Shown here one piece after another: positions 42,905-50,836 of a stretch of 64,000 nucleotides of DNA. The notes below the pieces were generated by a model, which was not told where the DNA came from, did not search any database, and was given only the letters and a program-made list of their open reading frames with translations. Numbering within the stretch: the first letter of the stretch is position 1; every line of letters starts with the position of its first letter. The position numbers and the translations under genes are program-made. The stretch is from Candidatus Aminicenantes bacterium UBA6228 (GTDB lineage Bacteria; Acidobacteriota; Aminicenantia; Aminicenantales; Saccharicenantaceae): NCBI GenBank assembly GCA_002441005.1, contig DJWO01000009.1:62001-126000 (forward strand), in the 5' to 3' direction.

Positions 42905-44005
42905 ATGGCTACCGGTTCAGACAGGAGCGAATCACTCTATTTCCTGCCCGAAATGCTATTCGAATTATGGGAAAATCACCGGACAGGCTTACTTCAGATC
43001 AATCAGAACGGCGGGGAAAAGACTTTTTGCCTGATCAAAGGTGAACTTTCAGCCATCAATAAATATTTCCCTGAAAAGGAATTCTTTGACTGGTTAATCG
43101 AGACAGGTAAAATTCAGCCGCCTTTACGGCTTAATCATAATCTTTTAGGTTCGGAGAAAGCCAGCTCGGTTCTGTCCATCTTGATTGAGCAGGGCTTTAT
43201 TCAACCTGATGAAGCTTTCAAGTTGATGGCTGATTTTCTTGAGACTAAATTATCAGAATTTTTCGTCTTGCCCGATTGGCCAGCAACTTTTGCCGAGGAA
43301 AATTTTGCCGACGAGGATATTGTTTTTTCAGGCCTGCCAGCGCCGGTCATAATTTTAAAGGGGCTGAAAAAGGTTTCCAGACTTGAGGCTTACCGCCGGT
43401 GGCTGCCTCCAGATCAGGCACTCCTCTTCCGCCAGGTGCCGGCTTATGTTTCCAGACTCGGTTTAAGCCAGACCGAGATATATGTCTGGAATTTACTCCA
43501 GACCCCCAGAACTTTTTCCTGGCTGCTCGAAAATTCCTGGTTGGGACCGGCTGAAACCAGAAAAACTGTTTTAATTTTGACCTGCCTCAGGCTGCTTGAC
43601 TTCAACCACCAGGAATCAGGTTATAACGAGGTTAGCCAGCCAGAGGGGCTGGACCTGGAAAAAAGCCTGGCCCTGTTTAATGAGAAAGCCAACCTCATCC
43701 AGCGCTATATTACCAAGCAGCTTGGCCCGGTTGCTTTTAATCTTCTCGAAAAATCATACCGGGAGATACAGGACAGCCTTGATCCTGTTTTCCTCAACCT
43801 GGAAATCAAACCAGACGGCAGTTTTGAACCGCGGGCCATGCTGAGAATCAGCCTGAACAATCTTGAGCCCCGGCAAAAGAAAACTCTGCTTAGAGGCTTT
43901 GATGAGATCCTGGCAGCCGAGATGCTGCTGGTTAAAAAAACCCTTGGTAACCAGCATGAAGAAAACCTGATCAAGCTTCTCACCCGGTCAGGAGAAATAA
44001 CTTGA
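42905..44005 (+). CDS. DUF4388 (PATAN)-like protein
   Basis: 366 residues, soluble. The N-terminal ~120 residues (LPEMLFELWENHRTGLLQIN, then KTFCLIKGELSAINK) match the DUF4388/PATAN style found in gliding-motility and two-component-linked proteins, with a short helical continuation. The C-terminal ~90 residues form a separate helical/strand domain (LEIKPDGSFEPRAMLRISLN). Function unknown. An apparently leaderless promoter precedes it. Confidence 0.55.
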   Translation: MATGSDRSESLYFLPEMLFELWENHRTGLLQINQNGGEKTFCLIKGELSAINKYFPEKEFFDWLIETGKIQPPLRLNHNLLGSEKASSVLSILIEQGFIQPDEAFKLMADFLETKLSEFFVLPDWPATFAEENFADEDIVFSGLPAPVIILKGLKKVSRLEAYRRWLPPDQALLFRQVPAYVSRLGLSQTEIYVWNLLQTPRTFSWLLENSWLGPAETRKTVLILTCLRLLDFNHQESGYNEVSQPEGLDLEKSLALFNEKANLIQRYITKQLGPVAFNLLEKSYREIQDSLDPVFLNLEIKPDGSFEPRAMLRISLNNLEPRQKKTLLRGFDEILAAEMLLVKKTLGNQHEENLIKLLTRSGEIT

Positions 44006-44088
44006 AAAGGAAGCAGCTGCTGGGATTATTGATTATTCTGTCCCTGCTGGTAGTCTTCATTTTGCTCAGGATTAAAATTGGTCAATAA
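44002..44088 (+). CDS. possible 28-residue single-helix membrane microprotein
   Basis: A TTG-started frame behind AGGAG (43990-43994) overlaps the previous stop. It encodes a basic start (KRKQ), one 18-residue hydrophobic helix and a basic tail (RIKIGQ). It fits between two genes and overlaps the miaA start. Only the SD, the helix and the positive-inside pattern support it. Confidence 0.35.
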   Translation: MKRKQLLGLLIILSLLVVFILLRIKIGQ

Positions 44089-45010
44089 CCAGAAAAAAAT
44101 TCTGATCATTGTTGGCCCGACAGCTGTTGGGAAAAGCGCTTTAGCCGTTGACCTGGCTAAAAAATTCCGGGGTGAAATCATCAGCTGTGATTCAAGACAG
44201 ATTTACCGCGGGTTTGATATTGGGACTGATAAGCCGCCGGCGGCGGTCAGGCAAGCTGTCCCTCATCACCTGATTGACGTGGCTGCCCCTGAGGAAAAGT
44301 TTTCGGCGGCCGATTTTGCCCGGCTGGCCCTGGAAGAAATTGACCTGATTATCAGCCGGGGGAATTTACCACTAATTGTGGGCGGGACCGGCCTTTATCA
44401 CCGGGCCCTGGTGGAAGGGCTTTTTCCCGGACCGGGGCGTGATGACGGCCTGAGGACCCGGCTGAAAGAAGAGGCTCAAAATAAGGGGCTGGACAGCCTC
44501 TATCGGCAGCTCCAGCAAATTGATCCAGCTTACGCTGAAAAAATCAGCCCGGCTGATGGCCTTAGAATCATCAGAGCCCTGGAAGTTTTTTATCTGACTG
44601 GCCAGCCGCTGTCCAGGCATTTTGACCGGACAGTCTCTCCACTTGAGAATAGGGGTTTTATTCTTTATCAGATTGGGTTAAAATTAAAAAAGGAGGAGCT
44701 TTACAGGCGGATTGATGAGCGAGTAAACCGCATGTTTGCTGAAGGCTTGGTCAAAGAAGCTAAGCAATTATTAGAGAGGGGAATATCTGAGCAATCAACC
44801 CCTTTTAAAGGCCTTGGCTACAGGCAGGTTTTACGCTACTTAAAAGGAGAGATAAGCTTGGAAGAAGCCATAACTTTGACTCAGATAGAAACCAGGCATT
44901 ATGCCAAGCGCCAGCTAACCTGGTTTAAAAAATCAAGGGGAATTACCTGGTTCGAGGCTGGAGATCGAGAAGGCCTCAAAAAATACATCAAGGAGTGTCT
45001 TTCAGCTTAA
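44078..45010 (+). CDS. miaA: tRNA dimethylallyltransferase
   Basis: 310 residues. P-loop VGPTAVGKSALAVDLAKKF, then DSRQIYRGFDIGTDKP and HHLIDVA, the tRNA-specific Asp/Gly and His motifs, and LIVGGTGLYHRAL. It adds the isopentenyl group to A37 of tRNAs reading UNN. Start TTG with a weak AGG; no ATG fits better. hflX follows after three bases, a common pairing. Confidence 0.94.
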   Translation: MVNNQKKILIIVGPTAVGKSALAVDLAKKFRGEIISCDSRQIYRGFDIGTDKPPAAVRQAVPHHLIDVAAPEEKFSAADFARLALEEIDLIISRGNLPLIVGGTGLYHRALVEGLFPGPGRDDGLRTRLKEEAQNKGLDSLYRQLQQIDPAYAEKISPADGLRIIRALEVFYLTGQPLSRHFDRTVSPLENRGFILYQIGLKLKKEELYRRIDERVNRMFAEGLVKEAKQLLERGISEQSTPFKGLGYRQVLRYLKGEISLEEAITLTQIETRHYAKRQLTWFKKSRGITWFEAGDREGLKKYIKECLSA

Positions 45011-45013
45011 AAA

Positions 45014-46279
45014 ATGGAAAAGGCCATCCTTGTCAATTTAGCTACCACCAAAAGAGAAAAAGAAGAGGCTAAGGAATCAATGACCGAGCTGGCTGGCCTG
45101 GCCTCCTCAGCCGGGGCAACGGTCATAGAAGAAATTTATCAATACCGGTCAGGCCATTCTCCAAAATTTTTTATTGGCAAAGGGAAGGTTGAGGAGCTGG
45201 CTCTTAAGGTCAAAGAATCGGGAGCAGATCTGGTCATTTTTGATCATAATCTCAGTCCTACCCAGCAGAGAAGCCTGGAAGAAGCTATCCAGGTTAAGGT
45301 TCTCGACCGAACCCAGATCATCCTGGATATATTTGCCCAAAGAGCCAGAACCAATGAAGGTAAACTTCAGGTGGAACTGGCTCAGTTAACCTATCTCCTG
45401 CCCAGGCTTAAAGGCCAGGGTCAGGCTCTTTCCAGGCTGGGAAGCGGTATCGGGACCAGAGGCCCGGGTGAAAAAAAACTGGAAGAAGACCGCCGGAAAA
45501 TTACAGACCGGATTGCCAGAATCAGGAAGGAAATAGATAAAGTCGGGGAAAGGCGGGCCAGGCAGCAGGAGGTCCGCCGTCAGTCACCTGTGCCGATTGT
45601 TTGCTTAGTCGGCTATACCAGTGCGGGGAAATCTACTCTTTTTAATACTCTGACTAAAGAAAACCGGTATACTTCTCCTCATCTTTTTGCGACTCTCGAT
45701 CCTGTGGTCAGAAGAGTCACTTTTTCGGACGGGCTTTATTTTTTTCTGTCTGATACTGTCGGTTTTATTAAAAAGCTGCCCATTGAACTGGTGTCTTCCT
45801 TCCGGGCGACTCTCCAGGAAATAAGAGATGCCGATTGCTTGCTGCAGATCATTGACGTCACTTCGCCGGAAGCTTTTGAACAGGCCGAAGCAGTAGAAGA
45901 AATACTGGCCGAGCTGGAAATAGCGGGCCTGCCGGTAATTAAGGTTTTCAATAAAATTGATCTCCTGCCGGCAACCGAGAAAAACTTGCTTCTTAGCCAT
46001 CAGTCAAAAGATGAGTCTTCTCCAGTTTATGTTTCTGCCAGAACTGGCGAGGGACTGGACAGCCTTAAAGACCGGTTGCGACAGGTTATTTATAAAAATT
46101 TTAAGATTTACAGGCTGTACATACCAAAAGATAAAGCAGCGATGGCCGGTTCATTAATCAGACAGGTCATGGTCATCAGAAAAACCGAAACGGCTGAGGG
46201 CTGGGAATATCAGGTTTTAGCTCAAAAGAACAACCTGTTTTCCTACCTGCCGTATCTCCGGAAGGGAGAAAGCCTATGA
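45014..46279 (+). CDS. hflX: ribosome-associated GTPase HflX
   Basis: 421 residues. N-terminal HflX domain (FIGKGKVEELALKVKESGAD, DHNLSPTQQRSLEEAI), a coiled helical linker, then a TRAFAC GTPase with GYTSAGKSTLFNTL (G1), LSDTVGFIKKLP (G3) and NKIDLL (G4). HflX splits ribosomes under stress. miaA-hflX order agrees with many genomes. The stop overlaps the TPR/SLH gene start by four bases. Confidence 0.95.
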   Translation: MEKAILVNLATTKREKEEAKESMTELAGLASSAGATVIEEIYQYRSGHSPKFFIGKGKVEELALKVKESGADLVIFDHNLSPTQQRSLEEAIQVKVLDRTQIILDIFAQRARTNEGKLQVELAQLTYLLPRLKGQGQALSRLGSGIGTRGPGEKKLEEDRRKITDRIARIRKEIDKVGERRARQQEVRRQSPVPIVCLVGYTSAGKSTLFNTLTKENRYTSPHLFATLDPVVRRVTFSDGLYFFLSDTVGFIKKLPIELVSSFRATLQEIRDADCLLQIIDVTSPEAFEQAEAVEEILAELEIAGLPVIKVFNKIDLLPATEKNLLLSHQSKDESSPVYVSARTGEGLDSLKDRLRQVIYKNFKIYRLYIPKDKAAMAGSLIRQVMVIRKTETAEGWEYQVLAQKNNLFSYLPYLRKGESL

Positions 46280-47598
46280 AAAAAATAAGCTGGCTGGCAC
46301 TGATTCTAACCCTGGCTACGGCCTGTGCCACCTTTCAGAAAACTTACATTCCTCCTGCTTTTTATTTGGAAGACCCCCCTTCTCTTGAACTGGCCAAGCT
46401 CACTCTCAATGAGCGCTTAGCCTTTGAACAGGGCTGGGCTAACCTTAAAAAAGGAAACATCGAAGGAGCCAGAAAAGAATTCTTAAAACTCGGGACGAGC
46501 CAGGCTTATTTCAATCTCGGTGAAGGTTATTGCCGCTTATATGAAGAAGATAGTCAGGCAGCTGAGGCCTTTTTCCTAAAGGCCATCGAACTCAATCCAG
46601 ACTTAACTCCGGCCAGACTCGGACTGGCTACTATCTATGAAGAGAGAAATGATAGTGACCGGCTGTTTGTCCAGCTAAGGGAAATTCTGAAAAAAGAACC
46701 TGAAAATTCCTGGGCCAAACCTAAATATGAGGAACTTCAGACCAGAATAACCCAGAATTTAATAAAAGAAGCCAGCGGGCTTTTGAATCAAAACAAAAAA
46801 GAAGAAGCTAAGCAATTGCTGCTCAAAGCCTTATTTTATTCACCTCAATCACGGGAAGCTCACTGGCAACTGGCCCGGATTTACCGGAGCGAGAAAAAAT
46901 ACGGCCAGGCTATTAACCACTACCAGGCACTCAGCCAGTTAGCCCCTGCTGATCGGCAGGTGCTGAGAGAATATGCTGAAACCCTTCTTGAGCATGACGA
47001 CCTGAGCCAGAGCCTTGATGTCTATACCAGGCTAAAAGAGCTGGCCCCGGACGACAAAGAAGTTCAGAAAAAAATTGATTATTTGAAAAATCAATTGGGC
47101 ATTATTTCTTTGCCAAACATGTATAACGAAATTCCTAAATCCCAGGCCATTACCCGTCAGGAACTGGCCGCCATTCTGGCTGTTAAATTTAACCAATACC
47201 TGCCCGAGCCAGTCAGGCCGCCTATTATCATTGACATTTCTACCAGCTGGGCCGCTAATTTTATTGTCAGGGTAGCAGCCGTGCCCCTGATGGATACCTA
47301 CGAAAATCATACTTTTGAACCTAACCGGGTGGTGACCAGGGCTGAGCTGGCTGAAACCTTCTTTCGTCTTATCAATTTTTTGAAAGGCAAGGGTTTTAAA
47401 CTCATCCCGCAGATCCCGCCAGACAGGATCCAGATCAGTGATCTTCCTACAGATAACCTTTATTACCTGCCGGCCGTTCAGATGATCGCCTATCAGCTGA
47501 TGGAATTAGCTGCCCAGAAACGTTTCCAGCCCGACCGGCCGGTTTCCGGAGATGAGGCTTTAAGGCTGGCCGATCTTCTGCTAAACTTGATAAAATAA
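46276..47598 (+). CDS. TPR lipoprotein with a C-terminal SLH domain
   Basis: 440 residues. Signal with lipobox LATAC, cysteine near residue 17, then TPR-like repeats at about 45-260 (for example REAHWQLARIYRSEKKYGQA). The last ~150 residues are S-layer-homology-like (AITRQELAAILAVKF; NHTFEPNRVVTRAELAETFF), which usually bind envelope polysaccharide. The combination suggests an envelope anchor or assembly scaffold. Confidence 0.78.
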   Translation: MKKISWLALILTLATACATFQKTYIPPAFYLEDPPSLELAKLTLNERLAFEQGWANLKKGNIEGARKEFLKLGTSQAYFNLGEGYCRLYEEDSQAAEAFFLKAIELNPDLTPARLGLATIYEERNDSDRLFVQLREILKKEPENSWAKPKYEELQTRITQNLIKEASGLLNQNKKEEAKQLLLKALFYSPQSREAHWQLARIYRSEKKYGQAINHYQALSQLAPADRQVLREYAETLLEHDDLSQSLDVYTRLKELAPDDKEVQKKIDYLKNQLGIISLPNMYNEIPKSQAITRQELAAILAVKFNQYLPEPVRPPIIIDISTSWAANFIVRVAAVPLMDTYENHTFEPNRVVTRAELAETFFRLINFLKGKGFKLIPQIPPDRIQISDLPTDNLYYLPAVQMIAYQLMELAAQKRFQPDRPVSGDEALRLADLLLNLIK

Positions 47599-47612
47599 CC
47601 GGGAGAGGAGCT

Positions 47613-48221
47613 ATGGACGCCAGCCCAAACCGAACCCATGAGCTGAAATCAACTTTCGGCACCCTGCCCAATTATCTGACTTTGCTCCGGATAATTTTAG
47701 TTCCAATTTTTGTTCTGTTTTTACTTAAACAGAAAGTGACAGAAGCCTTGGCGGTTTTTCTGCTGGCTGGCCTGACTGATGTCCTGGATGGCTTGATAGC
47801 CAGGGCCTGGCATCAAAGGTCAGTAGCCGGACTGTGGCTTGATCCGCTCGCAGATAAACTGCTGATCTTTACCAGTTTTTTCCTCCTGAGCTTTTCCGAA
47901 TATGCTTTTCCGAATAAGATTCCCTGGGCTGTTTTCTGGATAGTTCTTGGCCGGGATGCTCTAATCGTTATTGGAGCCTTTCTCTTAATTATCCTTAAAA
48001 AGAAACACAACTTCCCGCCAACTCTTATCGGGAAAACCAGCACCGTTTGCCAGGTTCTAACCGCCACCGCCGTTCTTTTTTTAAACTTCCTCAAAGTCAA
48101 ATCGGGATTGCTCAGCTGGCTTTATGACCTGACCATTCTGGCCACTATCATCTCCGGCCTGCAATATATCTGGCTTGGCTGGTCGAGCTGGCGGAAAGCC
48201 GGAACTGAGATTGACAATTGA
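47613..48221 (+). CDS. pgsA: CDP-alcohol phosphatidyltransferase (PgsA-like)
   Basis: A 202-residue membrane enzyme with the family motif DGxxAR-x8-G-x3-D-x3-D, seen as DGLIARAWHQ and VAGLWLDPLADK near residues 52-75. It most resembles phosphatidylglycerophosphate synthase, which joins CDP-diacylglycerol and glycerol-3-phosphate; phosphatidylserine synthase is less likely on length. GGGAGAGG SD, 14 bases after the TPR/SLH gene. Symbol by similarity. Confidence 0.82.
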   Translation: MDASPNRTHELKSTFGTLPNYLTLLRIILVPIFVLFLLKQKVTEALAVFLLAGLTDVLDGLIARAWHQRSVAGLWLDPLADKLLIFTSFFLLSFSEYAFPNKIPWAVFWIVLGRDALIVIGAFLLIILKKKHNFPPTLIGKTSTVCQVLTATAVLFLNFLKVKSGLLSWLYDLTILATIISGLQYIWLGWSSWRKAGTEIDN

Positions 48222-48321
48222 CCGCTGTTGCCATCCGGGTGAGAGCCTTATTCCTGTTGCATCAAATTCTGGCTTAATGATATCATCAGGGCGAGATAAA
48301 TAATAACTGAAGGAGAGATCA

Positions 48322-49560
48322 ATGCCCGATAAAAAAATTTTTTCCCGGCTGGCTAAAAGACTTGACTCGTACCGGAATGAAATGATTGAACTGCAAACCA
48401 GGCTGTGCGCCATTCCGGCCATCGCCCCCTCCAGTGGCGGAGAAGGCGAAGCCAAAAAAGCTGAGTTCCTGGAGTCATATCTGAGAAAATCCGGGCTGAA
48501 CGATATTAGAATCATCAAGGCCCCCGATCAGGAAGCACCGGCCGGTTACCGGCCGAATATCCTGGCTATTTACCCGGGGAAAAGTTCCGCCAAAACCGTC
48601 TGGGTTATGACCCATCTGGATGTTGTTCCCCCCGGTGAGCTGGCTCTCTGGCGCGGCGATCCATTCAGAGCCTGGGTCGAGCAGGGTAAAATCTATGGAC
48701 GCGGGGTAGAAGATAATCAGCAAGATCTGGTCGCTTCAATCTTTGCCATCAAAGCTCTGCTGGCTGAAAATATTAAGCCGGCCTATGACCTCGGCCTGGC
48801 TCTGGTAGCTGACGAAGAGACCGGTAGCCAGAAAGGGATTGAATATGTTCTCAATCAGACTGAAGTCTTTAGAAGCAACGATCTGATCATCGTGCCCGAT
48901 GCTGGCAATGAAAAAGGTACCATGATTGAAGTCGCCGAAAAATCAATTCTCTGGCTGAGAATTAAAACCCTGGGTAAACAGACTCACGGTTCAACCCCGG
49001 AAAAAGGAATAAACAGTTTTAAAGCAGCCAGCTTCTTGATTACTGAATTTCAAAAGCTTTACCGTTTTTACGATCTGAAAAACAGGCTTTTTGGCCCGCC
49101 TGTTTCTACTTTTGAGCCAACCAAAAAAGAAGCCAATGTGCCCAATGTCAACACCATTCCGGGTGAAGATGTTTTCTATATGGATTGCCGGATTTTACCT
49201 GATTATCCGGTAGAAAAAGTAGAAAAGACTATCAGAAAGATGGCCGATTCGGTTGAAAGAAAGTGCAAAGTCAAAATAGAAATCAGCTTAGTGCAAAAGG
49301 CACCGGCAGCTCCGCCCACTTCAACCAGATCAGCTGTTATCCAGGCTTTGAAGAAAGCCGTCAGGGAGGTCTATCAGCTGGAAGCCCGTCCGATGGGCAT
49401 CGGCGGGGGGACGGTGGCCGCCATTTTCCGCCGGGCTGGTTTTGAAGCTGCCTGCTGGTCGAAATTAGATGAGACGGCCCATATGCCGAATGAATATTGC
49501 CTGATTGATAACATGATCGGAGACGCCAAGGTCTTCACTCATGTTTTTATGCAGGATTGA
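48322..49560 (+). CDS. M20-family metallopeptidase
   Basis: 412 residues. Zinc ligands: MTHLDVVPPG (His), YGRGVEDNQQ (bridging Asp), the catalytic pair DEETGS and a downstream Asp in VPDAGNEKG; the dimerisation (lid) domain lies in between (LGKQTHGSTPEKG). It probably hydrolyses a peptide or N-acyl amino acid; dipeptidase, succinyl-diaminopimelate desuccinylase and related activities share this pattern. AAGGAGAG SD. Confidence 0.87.
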   Translation: MPDKKIFSRLAKRLDSYRNEMIELQTRLCAIPAIAPSSGGEGEAKKAEFLESYLRKSGLNDIRIIKAPDQEAPAGYRPNILAIYPGKSSAKTVWVMTHLDVVPPGELALWRGDPFRAWVEQGKIYGRGVEDNQQDLVASIFAIKALLAENIKPAYDLGLALVADEETGSQKGIEYVLNQTEVFRSNDLIIVPDAGNEKGTMIEVAEKSILWLRIKTLGKQTHGSTPEKGINSFKAASFLITEFQKLYRFYDLKNRLFGPPVSTFEPTKKEANVPNVNTIPGEDVFYMDCRILPDYPVEKVEKTIRKMADSVERKCKVKIEISLVQKAPAAPPTSTRSAVIQALKKAVREVYQLEARPMGIGGGTVAAIFRRAGFEAACWSKLDETAHMPNEYCLIDNMIGDAKVFTHVFMQD

Positions 49561-49683
49561 CGCTGAAGCCGGGACAGAAGCCTCAGGCCGCTAAAATATT
49601 TCAGGCTGGTGCTGGCCCTGGCCCTCAAAACTTTCAGTTAGATTGAACCTGCCTGGCACAGAAGCCAGCGGCTATTCAGACAA

Positions 49684-50673
49684 TTATTTAGCTGAAATCA
49701 GCGAGGCTGCAATTGGTGGCGGGCTTTTTCGGCTGGCCCGGATAGCTTCTTTGATGGTATTTAAATGAATGTCGACAGTCTCCTCAATTTGTCTGGCGTA
49801 ACCGCCCCCCAGAACAATAACCAGCGGAATTTTTAGCCGCCGGGCCTGTTCAATCACCAGCCGGTCACGCTTTTTCAGGGCCAGAGGAGAAATGTCCAGA
49901 CCACTCAGCAGGTCTTTCTGATATGGATCAGCTCCGGCTATATAAATTATTAGATCCGGTTTGTATTCCTCATAAAGGCGGGGAAAATAGGGCTCAAGAG
50001 CTCCGAGATAAGCTTCGTCGTTATCGCCTGACCAGAGGCCAATATCAAGACTGCTGACCTGTTTATTGGAAGGATAGATATCCATCTGGTGAATGGAAAA
50101 GGTGAAGACGTAATCTTTCTTAGAAAAGATATAAGCGGTGCCGTTACCCTGGTGAAGGTCGCCATCAACAATCATCGCCCGGTTCAAGCGGTTTTCACGC
50201 TTCATTTTTTCCAGGGTGACAGCCACATCGTTAAAGAGGCAAAAACCCTCGCCATGGTCAGGGAAAGCATGATGAAATCCGCCTCCCAGATGAAAAGCCA
50301 GACCGGTTTTTAAAGCTTCCTCGGCCGCTTTAATCGTACCGCCGGTCATCAACAAAAAGAATCGGACCACCTCTGGAGAGAAGGGCATTTCCAGAGCCTG
50401 GACTTCCAGAGAAGTCAGAGCCCCTGAACGGACTCTATTGACATAGTCCGGAGTATGAACCAGCAGGAGATCATCGTCCGAGACTGGTTCGGGTTTGATA
50501 AAGTCCTCTGGCCGGGCGCCCAGGGCTATGACTTTTTCATAGAGCATCCGGTACTTCTTGACTGGAAAGATATGAGGACCCATGTCCACCATCCAGTATT
50601 CGCTGGCATAAACAAATTTAAAGGGAAGCTTAGTGTTAAGCCAGGAAAGCACAGAATCAACCAGATCAGCCAT
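49684..50673 (-). CDS. histone-deacetylase-like amidohydrolase
   Basis: 329 residues of the arginase/deacetylase superfamily. LGGGFHHAFPDHGEGFCLFN begins the active site with its His pair, DGDLHQGNGT holds zinc ligands and YIAGADPYQKD the last one. The family includes bacterial deacetylases of polyamines, acetoin-type substrates or proteins. Weak SD; separated from ppdK upstream by a terminator and ~160 bases, so it may have its own promoter. Confidence 0.87.
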   Translation of the reverse strand: MADLVDSVLSWLNTKLPFKFVYASEYWMVDMGPHIFPVKKYRMLYEKVIALGARPEDFIKPEPVSDDDLLLVHTPDYVNRVRSGALTSLEVQALEMPFSPEVVRFFLLMTGGTIKAAEEALKTGLAFHLGGGFHHAFPDHGEGFCLFNDVAVTLEKMKRENRLNRAMIVDGDLHQGNGTAYIFSKKDYVFTFSIHQMDIYPSNKQVSSLDIGLWSGDNDEAYLGALEPYFPRLYEEYKPDLIIYIAGADPYQKDLLSGLDISPLALKKRDRLVIEQARRLKIPLVIVLGGGYARQIEETVDIHLNTIKEAIRASRKSPPPIAASLISAK

Positions 50674-50776
50674 GAACGTTGATATTTAACTTACCAGAAA
50701 ATAAAAAAGATTAAAAGCCCCAAGCCATCTGGAAAAATATTCGTCAGAAGCCGGAATTTTTTTGATTAAGGCCGGT

Positions 50777-50809
50777 AAAAAAAGGCCCGGGCCTGTTTGG
50801 ATCCGGGCT
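50777..50809 (-). terminator. rho-independent terminator after ppdK
   Basis: On the minus strand AGCCCGG (50803-50809) pairs with CCGGGCC (50784-50790) around a ~12-base loop, followed by seven Ts (50777-50783). It lies 28 bases after the ppdK stop. Confidence 0.75.
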
Positions 50810-50836
50810 AATATCCTGTTCAATCCCGGCTGCCAA

